A stretch of 64,000 bases of DNA, taken from positions 1 to 64,000 of the forward strand of contig CAZEVY010000002.1 of the NCBI GenBank assembly GCA_964515555.1, given 5' to 3'. This document shows positions 49,265 to 56,969 of the stretch, in pieces. Source of the DNA: CAZEVY01 sp964515555 (GTDB lineage: Bacteria; Acidobacteriota; Terriglobia; Bryobacterales; Bryobacteraceae). The position numbers were made by a program, and so were the translations under genes. The notes below the pieces were generated by a model. The model did no database searches. It saw only the letters and a list, made by a program, of their open reading frames with translations, and was not told where the DNA came from. Position 1 is the stretch's first letter. Each line of letters begins with the position of its first letter.

Positions 49265-51963
49265 GGCGCGCGCGGGCGTTCTTGCTGCGGCTGGGCGGAT
49301 TCCTCGGAAGGCGGCGATGGGAGCGCGAGCTGTCCGAGGAAATGGAGTCGAATCTCCAGCTCCACATCGACGACAATGTGCGCGCCGGCATGACGCCGGA
49401 GGCGGCGCGTCGCGCTGCGATGGTGAAGCTAGGCGGCGTCGAGGCGGCCCGCGAGGAGTATCGCGATCGCAAGACCGTGCCGTTTCTCGCCCACCTGGCG
49501 CAGGATGCGCGCTACGCTCTACGGGCGTTCTGGCGGCAGCCGGGATTCACGGCCGTCGCGGTCATCACGCTGGCGCTGGGAATCGGCGCGAATACGGCCA
49601 TCTTCAGCCTGCTGGACGCCGTCCTGTGGAAGTCGCTGCCGGTGCGCGCGCCCGAGCAACTCGTCTTGATGGATCGCTACACGGGCGCGGGCGAGGCGTA
49701 TCTGCCCGGCGGCAAGTTCCGCAAGTTCTGCGGTGTCTCGTACGACCTCCTGGTGGCGATGCGCGATCGCGTCCCCCAGGTCGCCGGGACGACCACTTTT
49801 CGGCCGTCCCGCGCCATCGCCGTAATCTCCGGTGAAACGGAGCCGGTCAACACCATGGTGGTCGACGACCATTTCTTTTCGGTGCTGGGGGTCGCCGCGC
49901 ACCGGGGCCGGACAATACAGCCAGGCGATTCGCGGCCGGGTGCGGTGGCGGTATTGAGTCACGGATACTGGCTGCGGCGATTCGGCGGAGCCGACGTCGT
50001 CGGGCGGTCCGTTACCGTCGGCGGCGCGCCGCACACCATCGTCGGCGTGAGCCCGCCCGAGTTCTTCGGCGTGATACCGGGGGGCGCCTTCGACATCGCG
50101 ACCCCGATGACCCCCGCGGACAACCTGGCCGGCGGCAGTGGGCTCTCCTCCGATCCTCGAAGCGGCCGCCTGTTCTTCGCCATCGCCCGGCTGAAGCCCG
50201 GGGTCGACGCCACACAGGCCGATGGCGCGCTCAGCGCTTTCCTGCGGCAAACCATGACGGCCGAGGAGCTAAGGCTCCCGCCAGGGGATGCGATCGAGCG
50301 GCACCGCATCCAAACGATCCCGGCGGCGGGCGGGCTGGAGTACTTGCGGGCGCGCTTCTCGAAGCCGCTGATGGCGCTGATGGCGCTGGTCGCGCTGGTG
50401 CTGCTGGTGACGTGCTCGAACGTCGCCAACCTGCTGCTGGCGCGGTCGGCGGTACGTCAGCGCGAGATGGCGATTCGGCTGTCGATCGGCGCGGGGCGCG
50501 GCCGCCTGGCGCGGCAGCTTTTCACCGAAAGCCTGATGTTGGCGCTGGCGGGCGGAGCCCTGGGGCTGATGATCGCCTGGAGCGGTCGTGACGCGCTGAT
50601 GCGGCTGGTGGCGATGGAGAGCCTGCTGCCGACCGCGCGGAACTCGCCGATCGACCCGCGGATGCTCTGGTTCACGTTGGCCGTATCGCTGGGGACCGGC
50701 ATTCTGTTCGGCCTGGCGCCGGCCTGGAGCGCCGCCGGCGCCGGGATCGGCGCGATATTCGGGCGCGCGACGCACGCGGTGCGGCCGGCGTCGCTGATCA
50801 GCCGCGCGCTGGTGGTGACGCAGGTGGCCCTTTCGGTGGTCCTGCTGGTGGGCGCGGCGCAGCTGGTCCGCAGCTTTCAGAATCTCGCGGCGCTGGACGC
50901 GGGCTTTCGCCGCGACCATGTCCTGATGGTGGGCGTCAATCCACTGCTGGCGCGGTTGAGCGAACCGGAGTGCCGCGACCTCTATCGCCGCCTGTACGAC
51001 CGCGTGCGCGGGCTTCCGGGCGTTGTCGCGGTGAGCTACTCGCGGATGACGCCGCTCTCGGGCGGCTCGTCGATCAGCGACATCGCGCCTCCGGGCTACG
51101 CTCCTCCGCCGGGCCAGGACATGATTATCACGTGGATGGAGTCGGTGGGACCGCGCTACTTCGAGGCGCTCGGCACGCGGATCGTCGAGGGGCGGGATTT
51201 CATCGAGCGCGACGACCAGGGTGCGCCGAAGGTGGTGGTCATCAACGAAGCCGCGGCGCGGCTCTACTTTCCCGGACGGAGTCCGATCGGCATGCGCGTC
51301 GGACGCCGGGAGAATCGCGCGGAGTTCGAGGTGGTCGGCGTGGCCGCGGACCGCCGTGCGAAGAGCCTGCGCGAGGCGCCGGGGCCGACGGTTTATCTTC
51401 CGGTCCTCCAGGCCGGCGACGCACGCGAAACGATTCTCCAAATCCGGACGGCGGGGGATCCGATGGCGCTGGCGCCCGAAGTGCGGCGCGTGATGCGCGA
51501 GCTGAATCCCGGCGTTCCCGTGATGGGCCTCGGCACCCTCGAGGAACAGGTGGACGCGTCGATGGCGAATGAGCGGATGACGGCGCTGCTGTCGTCGATG
51601 TTCGGCGCGCTGGCGCTCGTGGTGGCGTGCGTGGGACTGGGTGGGCTGCTTTCGTTCGCGGTGGCGCGGCGGACCAATGAGATCGGCATCCGGATGACGC
51701 TGGGGGCGGCGCGGGCGGACGTGACGTGGATGGTGCTGCGGCAGTCGCTGGGGCTGGTCGCGCTGGGCCTGGCCGTGGGGATTCCGTGTGCGGTGGCGGG
51801 GGCGTCGGCGGCGCGGAGTCTGCTGTTCGGGCTGGAGCCGTCGGATCCGGTGTCGATTGGGGCGGCGTCGGCGGCGCTGGCCCTGATCGCTCTGTTGGCC
51901 GCGTATGGTCCCGCGCGGCGGGCGGCGCGTGTGAACCCGATCGAGGCGCTGCGGTGGGAATGA
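49261..51963 (+). CDS. ABC transporter permease, orphan type with PadR partner
   Basis: 900 aa. An extra N-terminal helical domain (ELSEEMESNLQLHIDDNVRAGMT region, about 20-75) precedes two MacB-type core plus FtsX halves. The first membrane helix is FTAVAVITLALGIGANTAIF, the first FtsX block lies around 375-500 and the last around 770-900 (TNEIGIRMTLGAARADVTW). This is the 'duplicated orphan permease' with an N-terminal extension. The ATG at 49261 overlaps padR; the frame is open further upstream, but earlier starts would overlap padR. No ATPase is adjacent; substrate unknown. Confidence 0.9.
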   Translation: MRRARAFLLRLGGFLGRRRWERELSEEMESNLQLHIDDNVRAGMTPEAARRAAMVKLGGVEAAREEYRDRKTVPFLAHLAQDARYALRAFWRQPGFTAVAVITLALGIGANTAIFSLLDAVLWKSLPVRAPEQLVLMDRYTGAGEAYLPGGKFRKFCGVSYDLLVAMRDRVPQVAGTTTFRPSRAIAVISGETEPVNTMVVDDHFFSVLGVAAHRGRTIQPGDSRPGAVAVLSHGYWLRRFGGADVVGRSVTVGGAPHTIVGVSPPEFFGVIPGGAFDIATPMTPADNLAGGSGLSSDPRSGRLFFAIARLKPGVDATQADGALSAFLRQTMTAEELRLPPGDAIERHRIQTIPAAGGLEYLRARFSKPLMALMALVALVLLVTCSNVANLLLARSAVRQREMAIRLSIGAGRGRLARQLFTESLMLALAGGALGLMIAWSGRDALMRLVAMESLLPTARNSPIDPRMLWFTLAVSLGTGILFGLAPAWSAAGAGIGAIFGRATHAVRPASLISRALVVTQVALSVVLLVGAAQLVRSFQNLAALDAGFRRDHVLMVGVNPLLARLSEPECRDLYRRLYDRVRGLPGVVAVSYSRMTPLSGGSSISDIAPPGYAPPPGQDMIITWMESVGPRYFEALGTRIVEGRDFIERDDQGAPKVVVINEAAARLYFPGRSPIGMRVGRRENRAEFEVVGVAADRRAKSLREAPGPTVYLPVLQAGDARETILQIRTAGDPMALAPEVRRVMRELNPGVPVMGLGTLEEQVDASMANERMTALLSSMFGALALVVACVGLGGLLSFAVARRTNEIGIRMTLGAARADVTWMVLRQSLGLVALGLAVGIPCAVAGASAARSLLFGLEPSDPVSIGAASAALALIALLAAYGPARRAARVNPIEALRWE

Positions 51964-52044
51964 GCTTTCAGCGGTCAGCTGTCAGCGATCAGATTTGAAT
52001 TACAGTGGCTGAGGCTGATCGCTGAACGCTGATCGCTGAAAGCT
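51963..52044. repeat. 30-bp heptamer-built inverted repeat between convergent stops
   Basis: Arms 51963-51992 and 52015-52044 pair at 27 of 30 positions around a 22-nt loop. Each arm is built of 7-nt units (TCAGCGG TCAGCTG TCAGCGA on the left; TCGCTGA ACGCTGA TCGCTGA on the right). The left arm starts at the last base of the permease TGA, and the right arm ends within the mrp stop. The space between the two convergent genes is therefore nothing but this hairpin, which would serve as a bidirectional terminator or an RNA-stabilising end. Confidence 0.85.
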
Positions 52045-52858
52045 ATTCCTCGACCGTAATCCTCGGCCCCCTCGGGCCGCCGATCTCCTCGAGCCGCGCC
52101 AGCACGCCGTTTGCCAGCTCGTCGAACCTCCCGCCGCTCAGCGCGACCGGGTTGCCGCTGTCGCCCCCCACCCGCACCTGGGGGTCGAGCGCCAGCTCTC
52201 CGAGAAAGTGCGCCTGCATGTCGGCGGAGATGCGCCTGCCGCCGCCGGTGCCGAAGACGTCGATGCGCTGCCCGGTCCCCGGCACTTCCAGGTAGCTCAT
52301 GTTCTCCACAATGCCGAGGATCTCGACGCGCACCTGCCGGAACATATTCACCGCTTTTCGTGCGTCTTCCAGCGAAACGTCCGAGGGCGTGGTGACGACG
52401 ATGGCGCCCGAGAGCGGCGCCGTTTGCAGAATGGTCAACTGCACGTCGCCGGTCCCCGGCGGCAGGTCGATCACGAGGAAGTCGAGATCGCCCCAGTGCA
52501 CGCCGCGCAGGAACTGCTGGATGACGCTGTGCAGCATCGGACCGCGCCAGACCAGCGGCTTGTCGCCCGGGTTTAAGAAACCCATCGACATGGCTTTCAG
52601 GCCGTACTTTTCGACCGGCACGATCTTGTCGTCGACGGCGTACGGCTGCGTCTGCACGCCCAGCATGCGCGGCACGTTGGGGCCGTAGACATCGGCGTCC
52701 ATAAGCCCGACCTTGTGGCCGAGCCGCGAGAGCGCGATGGCGAGGTTCACCGAAACGGTCGTCTTGCCGACGCCTCCTTTGCCGGAGCCGACGGCGATCA
52801 AGTGCCGAACGCCAGGAATGGGCTGCTTCTGAAGTTCGGGGGGAGGTTGCGGGGACAA
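52043..52858 (-). CDS. mrp: Mrp/NBP35-family ATPase (Fe-S carrier)
   Basis: 271 aa. A deviant Walker A GSGKGGVGKTT lies near residue 20, followed by LMDADVYGPNVPRML, DFLVIDLPPGTGD and GIVENMSYLEV. The family carries Fe-S clusters to apoproteins, although the C-terminal CxxC is not seen here (around MSYLEVPGTGQ). The N-terminal DUF59 domain of longer homologues is also absent. No ATG or GTG is available upstream; the TTG at 52858 has TACAAT ending 6 nt before it and no Shine-Dalgarno sequence. Start moderately certain. Confidence 0.85.
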   Translation of the reverse strand: MSPQPPPELQKQPIPGVRHLIAVGSGKGGVGKTTVSVNLAIALSRLGHKVGLMDADVYGPNVPRMLGVQTQPYAVDDKIVPVEKYGLKAMSMGFLNPGDKPLVWRGPMLHSVIQQFLRGVHWGDLDFLVIDLPPGTGDVQLTILQTAPLSGAIVVTTPSDVSLEDARKAVNMFRQVRVEILGIVENMSYLEVPGTGQRIDVFGTGGGRRISADMQAHFLGELALDPQVRVGGDSGNPVALSGGRFDELANGVLARLEEIGGPRGPRITVEE

Positions 52859-52864
52859 GAGTCG

Positions 52865-52870
52865 ATTGTA
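52865..52870 (-). promoter_or_regulatory. -10 box before mrp
   Basis: TACAAT on the minus strand, 6 nt before the mrp TTG. It lies in the 57-nt gap between the divergent mrp and pdhA starts. Implies a leaderless mRNA. No -35 recognisable. Confidence 0.4.
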
Positions 52871-52901
52871 GCGCGTGCGCCCCCGCGCGTCCCGTCGGCG
52901 A

Positions 52902-52907
52902 TATACT
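52902..52907 (+). promoter_or_regulatory. -10 box before pdhA
   Basis: TATACT, 8 nt before the pdhA TTG. Same layout as for the divergent mrp gene. If translation instead starts at the ATG at 53003, the leader would be about 90 nt. Confidence 0.4.
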
Positions 52908-52915
52908 ATTCCCGA

Positions 52916-53932
52916 TTGGCCGCAGCAAAGCTCATCCCCACCGCCGCCCCGGCCGCCGAGCCGGCATCCGAAGCCGAGCTTGCCCGCCGAGCGCATCGCT
53001 TCATGTCGATTCAGCGCGAGGTGGAGGACCGCATCGAGCGCAAGCTCTACCGCCAGGGCAAGGTGCTCGGCGGATGCTACGTGGGCCGCGGCCAGGAGGC
53101 CATCTGCGTCGGCGCCTCCCTGGCAGCCAGGCCCGGCGACGTGCTCTTCCCCAGCCATCGCGACCTCGGACTGTACTTCGTCCGCGGCGTCCCCATGCGC
53201 GAGGTCTTCGCCCAGTACATGGGGCGCGAAGGCGGCCTCACCCGCGGCCGCGACGGCAACATGCACATGGGCGACCTCAACCGCGGCATCGTGGCGATCA
53301 TCAGCGCCATGGCGGCCTCGGTGCCCGTCGCCGCCGGCGCGGCCATGGCCCTCAAGTACCGCGGCTCGGAGGGCATCGCCATGGTGTTCTTCGGCGACGG
53401 CGCCACCAGCCGCGGCGACTGGCATGAAGGACTGAACCTGGCCGCCGTGCAAAAGGCGCCGCTGGTGCTGGTCTGTAACAACAACCAGTACGCCTACTCC
53501 ACGCCGCTCGATCTCCAGATGGCGTGCCGCAACGTCGCCGACCGCGGACCCGCTTACGGAGTCCCCGCCGAGATCGTCGACGGGAACGACGCCCTCGCCG
53601 TCCACGAGGCCGCCCGCCGCGCCGCCGATCACGCCCGCGCCGGTCTTGGTCCCTACCTGATCGAGTGCAAGACCTTCCGCATGACCGGCCATTCGGCCCA
53701 CGACGGCGCCGAGTACGTGCCCCAGCATCTTTGGAAGGAGTGGGAGGCCAAGGACCCCATCCGCCGCCTGGAGCGCCGCATGATCCAGGAGGGCTGGATC
53801 GCTCCGGGCGAGCTCGAAGCGCACTACGAAGAACTCCGCCGCGAAATCGACGAGGCCGTGGAATGGGCCGAGCGCAATCCGCTGCCCGACCCTGCCGGCC
53901 TGCTCGACGGCGTCTACGAGGCGCCGCGGTGA
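52916..53932 (+). CDS. pdhA: Pyruvate dehydrogenase E1 component, alpha subunit
   Basis: 338 aa. The E1 alpha2-beta2 enzyme decarboxylates pyruvate (or a branched 2-oxo acid) with thiamine diphosphate. The TPP site runs from GDGATSRGDWHEGLN to VLVCNNNQYAYST. Also present are MHMGDLNRGIV and the loop HSAHDGAEY, whose serines are phosphorylated in mitochondria. Length fits. The TTG at 52916 gives a complete N-terminus; an in-frame ATG at 53003 would lose about 29 residues. The stop overlaps pdhB by 4 nt. Substrate preference is not certain. Confidence 0.88.
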   Translation: MAAAKLIPTAAPAAEPASEAELARRAHRFMSIQREVEDRIERKLYRQGKVLGGCYVGRGQEAICVGASLAARPGDVLFPSHRDLGLYFVRGVPMREVFAQYMGREGGLTRGRDGNMHMGDLNRGIVAIISAMAASVPVAAGAAMALKYRGSEGIAMVFFGDGATSRGDWHEGLNLAAVQKAPLVLVCNNNQYAYSTPLDLQMACRNVADRGPAYGVPAEIVDGNDALAVHEAARRAADHARAGLGPYLIECKTFRMTGHSAHDGAEYVPQHLWKEWEAKDPIRRLERRMIQEGWIAPGELEAHYEELRREIDEAVEWAERNPLPDPAGLLDGVYEAPR

Positions 53933-54900
53933 CGGCCACTTACGTCGAAGCCATCCGCCAGGGTATCTGGGAGGAGATGGAACGCGATCCCAATGTGTTC
54001 CTGCTCGGCGAGGACATCGGCGTCTACGGCGGCGCCTTCAAGGTCACCCAGGGCATGCTCGACCATTTCGGACCGCGGCGCGTGGTCGATACGCCCATCG
54101 CCGAATCGGCCATCGTCGGGGCCGCCATCGGCGCCAGCTTCATGGGACTGCGGCCGGTGGCCGAGATGCAGTTCGCCGATTTCATTACCTGCGGCTTCGA
54201 TCAGATCGTAAACTTCGCGGCCAAGTGCCGCTACCGCTGGGGCGCTCCGGCGCCGATCGTCGTGCGCGCGCCATCGGGCGGCGGCATCCACGGCGGCCCG
54301 TTCCACTCGCAGAATCCGGAAGCCTGGTTCGTCCACACCCCGGGATTGAAGGTCGTCCAGCCGGCCACCGCCTACGACGCCAAGGGGCTCATCAAGTCGG
54401 CCATCCGAGATAACGACCCCGTCGTTTTCTTCGAGCACAAGGCGCTCTACCGGCGCGTCAAGGAAGACCTGCCCGAGGGCGACTACACCGTGCCGATCGG
54501 AAAGGCCAAAGTGTTCCGGGAAGGGTCGGACCTGTCGATCATCACCTACGGCGCCATGGTCCATGCCGCCGCCGAGGCGGCCGATATCCTCGCGCGGGAG
54601 GGCGTCTCGATCGAAATCGTCGACCTGCGCACTTTGCTCCCCTTCGACGAGGAGACCGTCCTCGCCAGCGTCCGCAAGACCTCCAAGGCGATCGTGCTGC
54701 ACGAGGCTACGCTGACCGGCGGAGTCGGCGGCGAGGTCGCGGCGCGGATCGCCGAGAAGGCGTTCGAGTCGCTGGACGGGCCTGTGGTGCGGATCGCGGC
54801 CCCGGACACCCCGGTGCCGTTCAGTCCTTCACTCGAGGAGGCGTTCCTGCCGAACGCCGCGCGGATCGTGGAAAAAGCCCGCTGGCTATATCGGTACTGA
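53929..54900 (+). CDS. pdhB: Pyruvate dehydrogenase E1 component, beta subunit
   Basis: 323 aa. TATYVEAIRQGIWEEMERD and FLLGEDIGVYGGAFKVT open the subunit. PIAESAIVGAAIGASFMGLRP and the C-terminal domain with GVGGEVAARIAEKAF are typical. It forms the heterotetramer with the alpha subunit, sharing the active site. The GTG start overlaps the pdhA stop (GTGA). E2 and E3 are not in the window. Its end overlaps the convergent PilZ gene by 15 nt. Confidence 0.92.
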   Translation: MTATYVEAIRQGIWEEMERDPNVFLLGEDIGVYGGAFKVTQGMLDHFGPRRVVDTPIAESAIVGAAIGASFMGLRPVAEMQFADFITCGFDQIVNFAAKCRYRWGAPAPIVVRAPSGGGIHGGPFHSQNPEAWFVHTPGLKVVQPATAYDAKGLIKSAIRDNDPVVFFEHKALYRRVKEDLPEGDYTVPIGKAKVFREGSDLSIITYGAMVHAAAEAADILAREGVSIEIVDLRTLLPFDEETVLASVRKTSKAIVLHEATLTGGVGGEVAARIAEKAFESLDGPVVRIAAPDTPVPFSPSLEEAFLPNAARIVEKARWLYRY

Positions 54901-55278
54901 GTCGCCGTTCGATTCCTCACCGCGTGAGGCCCGTGCGACGCTCCGTGAGACCAGCTTTCGCGGATCGAACAGGTGCATCGGCCTGAACTGCCGCTGCGAC
55001 CACTTGCAGTCGGCGTCGAACTGCACACCGATGAAGTAGCCGATCTCGCGATAAATGCAGTAGCGGATATGGCCGGCCAGCTCGCCGCTCGCATAGGTGA
55101 TCCGCACGTTGGTGTGCAGCGGGATCGGCGATTCCAGTTGGAGGCAGGCGCCGGAGAGCGATATGTCTTCCAGGTTGGCGACCGTTCGGCGCAGCCGTCC
55201 GCCCTTGTCTTTCCATTCGACCTCGACGAGGTCGGCGCACAGAAGCCTCGGTTCCGTGCGGCGTTCCTGCGCATCCAT
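54886..55278 (-). CDS. PilZ-domain protein
   Basis: 130 aa. PilZ binds cyclic-di-GMP; the motif elements RRTEPR (residues 6-11) and DISLSGACL (about 38-46, the DxSxxG pattern) are present. The rest of the beta barrel follows (VRITYASGELAGHIRYC, IGVQFD). No other domain, so it is a stand-alone adaptor. Dense in basic residues at its C-terminus. AGGA lies 5 nt before the ATG. Targets unknown. Confidence 0.85.
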   Translation of the reverse strand: MDAQERRTEPRLLCADLVEVEWKDKGGRLRRTVANLEDISLSGACLQLESPIPLHTNVRITYASGELAGHIRYCIYREIGYFIGVQFDADCKWSQRQFRPMHLFDPRKLVSRSVARASRGEESNGDSVPI

Positions 55279-55380
55279 AACATCCTAATCGGCGAACCCG
55301 GCGCGAAAATTTAGCCCCGTAATGGGACCAATCGCCTTAGCCCGCCCCCGGTGTTTCTCCCGATCCGCCGTCCGGGCGCC

Positions 55381-56124
55381 CTAAATCCGGTTGAAGATTT
55401 CCACCGCCTTGCCGAGCGCCTTGTGCAGCTTGATTAACGGTACCATTTTCGTCTCCCGCTGGTCGATCTCCTGCGACCGCTTAAGCACCTCGGCCGCCCG
55501 GTCCGCCGGCACGCTCACCACCCCGTCCTCCCCCGCGACGATGATGTCGCCCGGCCGGATCGTCACACCGCCGCACTCCACCGGGACCCCGCTGGCGACG
55601 CCGGCGAATCGGCCCACCGTCGACGACGGCACCACGCTCCGGGCATAGACCGGAAGTCCCAGCGCGCGCACTTCGGCCAGGTCGCGTACGCCGCCGTCGA
55701 TGATGACGCCTGCCATGCCGCGCGCCTTCGCCGCCGTACCCATCAGCCCTCCCAGGCCGGCGACATCCAGTCCGTTCTCGATGACGATTACCCCGACCTC
55801 CCCCGGCTTCGAGTTGTCGATAATCCCGACCGAGTGGCGCGTGCTGAGCGTCGGTGTCGCCTGGTCGGGCGCGGCCGGTTTCAGCAGCGCCGTGGCGGCG
55901 CGACCGACGACCTGTCCCGGCACGCGGGGGCGCATATCATGGTTGAGGAAGCCGCGCCGCCCGACCACCTGGTCGACGGCGTCGGCCACCGAGGCCACCG
56001 TGGACTTGCGGAATCCGGCGATGAGCGGATCCTCGGGCGTGGCCTTGCGGGCCGCCTGAAAGCCGAATCCGGCGGCGCAGGCCGCCAGCGCTAACGCGAG
56101 ATGAGTGTATCGACGATGTCTCAT
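55381..56124 (-). CDS. Exported RraA-like (HMG aldolase family) protein
   Basis: 247 aa. A cleavable signal peptide (LALALAACAAGFGF) is followed by an RraA-type fold: GGLMGTAAKARGMAGVIIDGGVRD with the conserved Arg and Asp, the LGLPVYAR strand and VTIRPGDIIVAGEDGVVSVP. Members act as oxaloacetate decarboxylase or 4-hydroxy-4-methyl-2-oxoglutarate aldolase, or inhibit RNase E. Those are cytosolic; an exported member is unusual. TAAAAT ends 9 nt before the ATG. Function is uncertain. Confidence 0.8.
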   Translation of the reverse strand: MRHRRYTHLALALAACAAGFGFQAARKATPEDPLIAGFRKSTVASVADAVDQVVGRRGFLNHDMRPRVPGQVVGRAATALLKPAAPDQATPTLSTRHSVGIIDNSKPGEVGVIVIENGLDVAGLGGLMGTAAKARGMAGVIIDGGVRDLAEVRALGLPVYARSVVPSSTVGRFAGVASGVPVECGGVTIRPGDIIVAGEDGVVSVPADRAAEVLKRSQEIDQRETKMVPLIKLHKALGKAVEIFNRI

Positions 56125-56133
56125 GGTGAAGTC

Positions 56134-56139
56134 ATTTTA
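56134..56139 (-). promoter_or_regulatory. -10 box before the RraA-like gene
   Basis: TAAAAT on the minus strand, 9 nt before the ATG at 56124. It lies in the 32-nt gap to the divergent membrane-protein gene. Confidence 0.35.
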
Positions 56140-56156
56140 GCCGGTGGAGTGGTGGG

Positions 56157-56909
56157 GTGACGACAGGGCAGGTAGTCGCCGCCGAGCTTAACGCCCTCCC
56201 GCGGCGCATGGGTTCGACCGCCGGCCTGCTGCTCTACCTGCTCGTCCTGGCCGCCTTCGGCGTGCTTGTGCCGATGCGCTGGGGCTTCGAGTTCCTCAAC
56301 CCTTTGGTCCTCGCCGCTTACGGGTCGATGGCTGCCTTGTTCGCCGCGCCCGTGTCCGCCGAGTCTTTTTTCGCGGCGCGGGAGGCGGCGGCGCCATCGA
56401 CGTTTCGCGCCGTGGTCCTCGGCAAAGCCATTTTCATCGCCGGATGGGGCTGGGTGTCGGCCATGCTGGTCCTCGCCGCCGGACTGACTACCCTGAATAT
56501 CGTCAACCGCCGCGGCGGCGACCTGCTCCCGGAGACCCTCTTCCTGGTGAGTCTTGCGCTATTCTCGGCATCCGCCGCGGCCTTCGTGACGAGCGCCGGG
56601 GCCGCGCTGGCGGCGGGCGCGAAATCGGCCGCCTCCGCCAAGCGCGCGCTGCGGACCGCCTTCCTCATGGTGCTGCTGCTGTTCGTGCTTCTGTTACGAC
56701 AGGCCCCGGAGGAATGGCGATACCGCCTGATCCAGCAGTTCAGCGCCGAGCGCTTCCCGTGGTTTGCGCTGATCGCCTCGTTGCACCTGTGGTTTTTCGC
56801 GGCGCTTTTGCTGCGCGTCGCGCACTCCCGGCTCGCCGACGCGCTGCGCGATCGCGAGCATCCGCTCGGACTCGCTGGCGATCCGCCGCCGGAAGCGCGT
56901 ATCATGTAA
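56157..56909 (+). CDS. Six-helix membrane protein, possible ABC-2-type permease
   Basis: 250 aa, not recognised with confidence. About six hydrophobic segments occur, e.g. AGLLLYLLVLAAFGVLVPM, PLVLAAYGSMAALFAAP and VSAMLVLAAGLTTLNIV. ABC-2-type permeases look like this, but no ATPase gene is adjacent and no family motif stands out. The C-terminus is cytosolic and basic (DALRDREHPLGLAG). GTG start with a GTGGAG-type ribosome binding site. It ends 60 nt before the cytochrome c peroxidase gene. Confidence 0.55.
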   Translation: MTTGQVVAAELNALPRRMGSTAGLLLYLLVLAAFGVLVPMRWGFEFLNPLVLAAYGSMAALFAAPVSAESFFAAREAAAPSTFRAVVLGKAIFIAGWGWVSAMLVLAAGLTTLNIVNRRGGDLLPETLFLVSLALFSASAAAFVTSAGAALAAGAKSAASAKRALRTAFLMVLLLFVLLLRQAPEEWRYRLIQQFSAERFPWFALIASLHLWFFAALLLRVAHSRLADALRDREHPLGLAGDPPPEARIM

Positions 56910-56969
56910 CTTTCCCGGGTGTAAATTCATCCCTTTGGCTTTACGCTAATCTCAGGAGCGATCCTCTCA

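Noticed and set aside
52899..53824. Extension of the mrp frame far upstream (to 53824)
   Set aside because: It would lie antisense over most of pdhA; the Mrp family pattern begins only near 52858.
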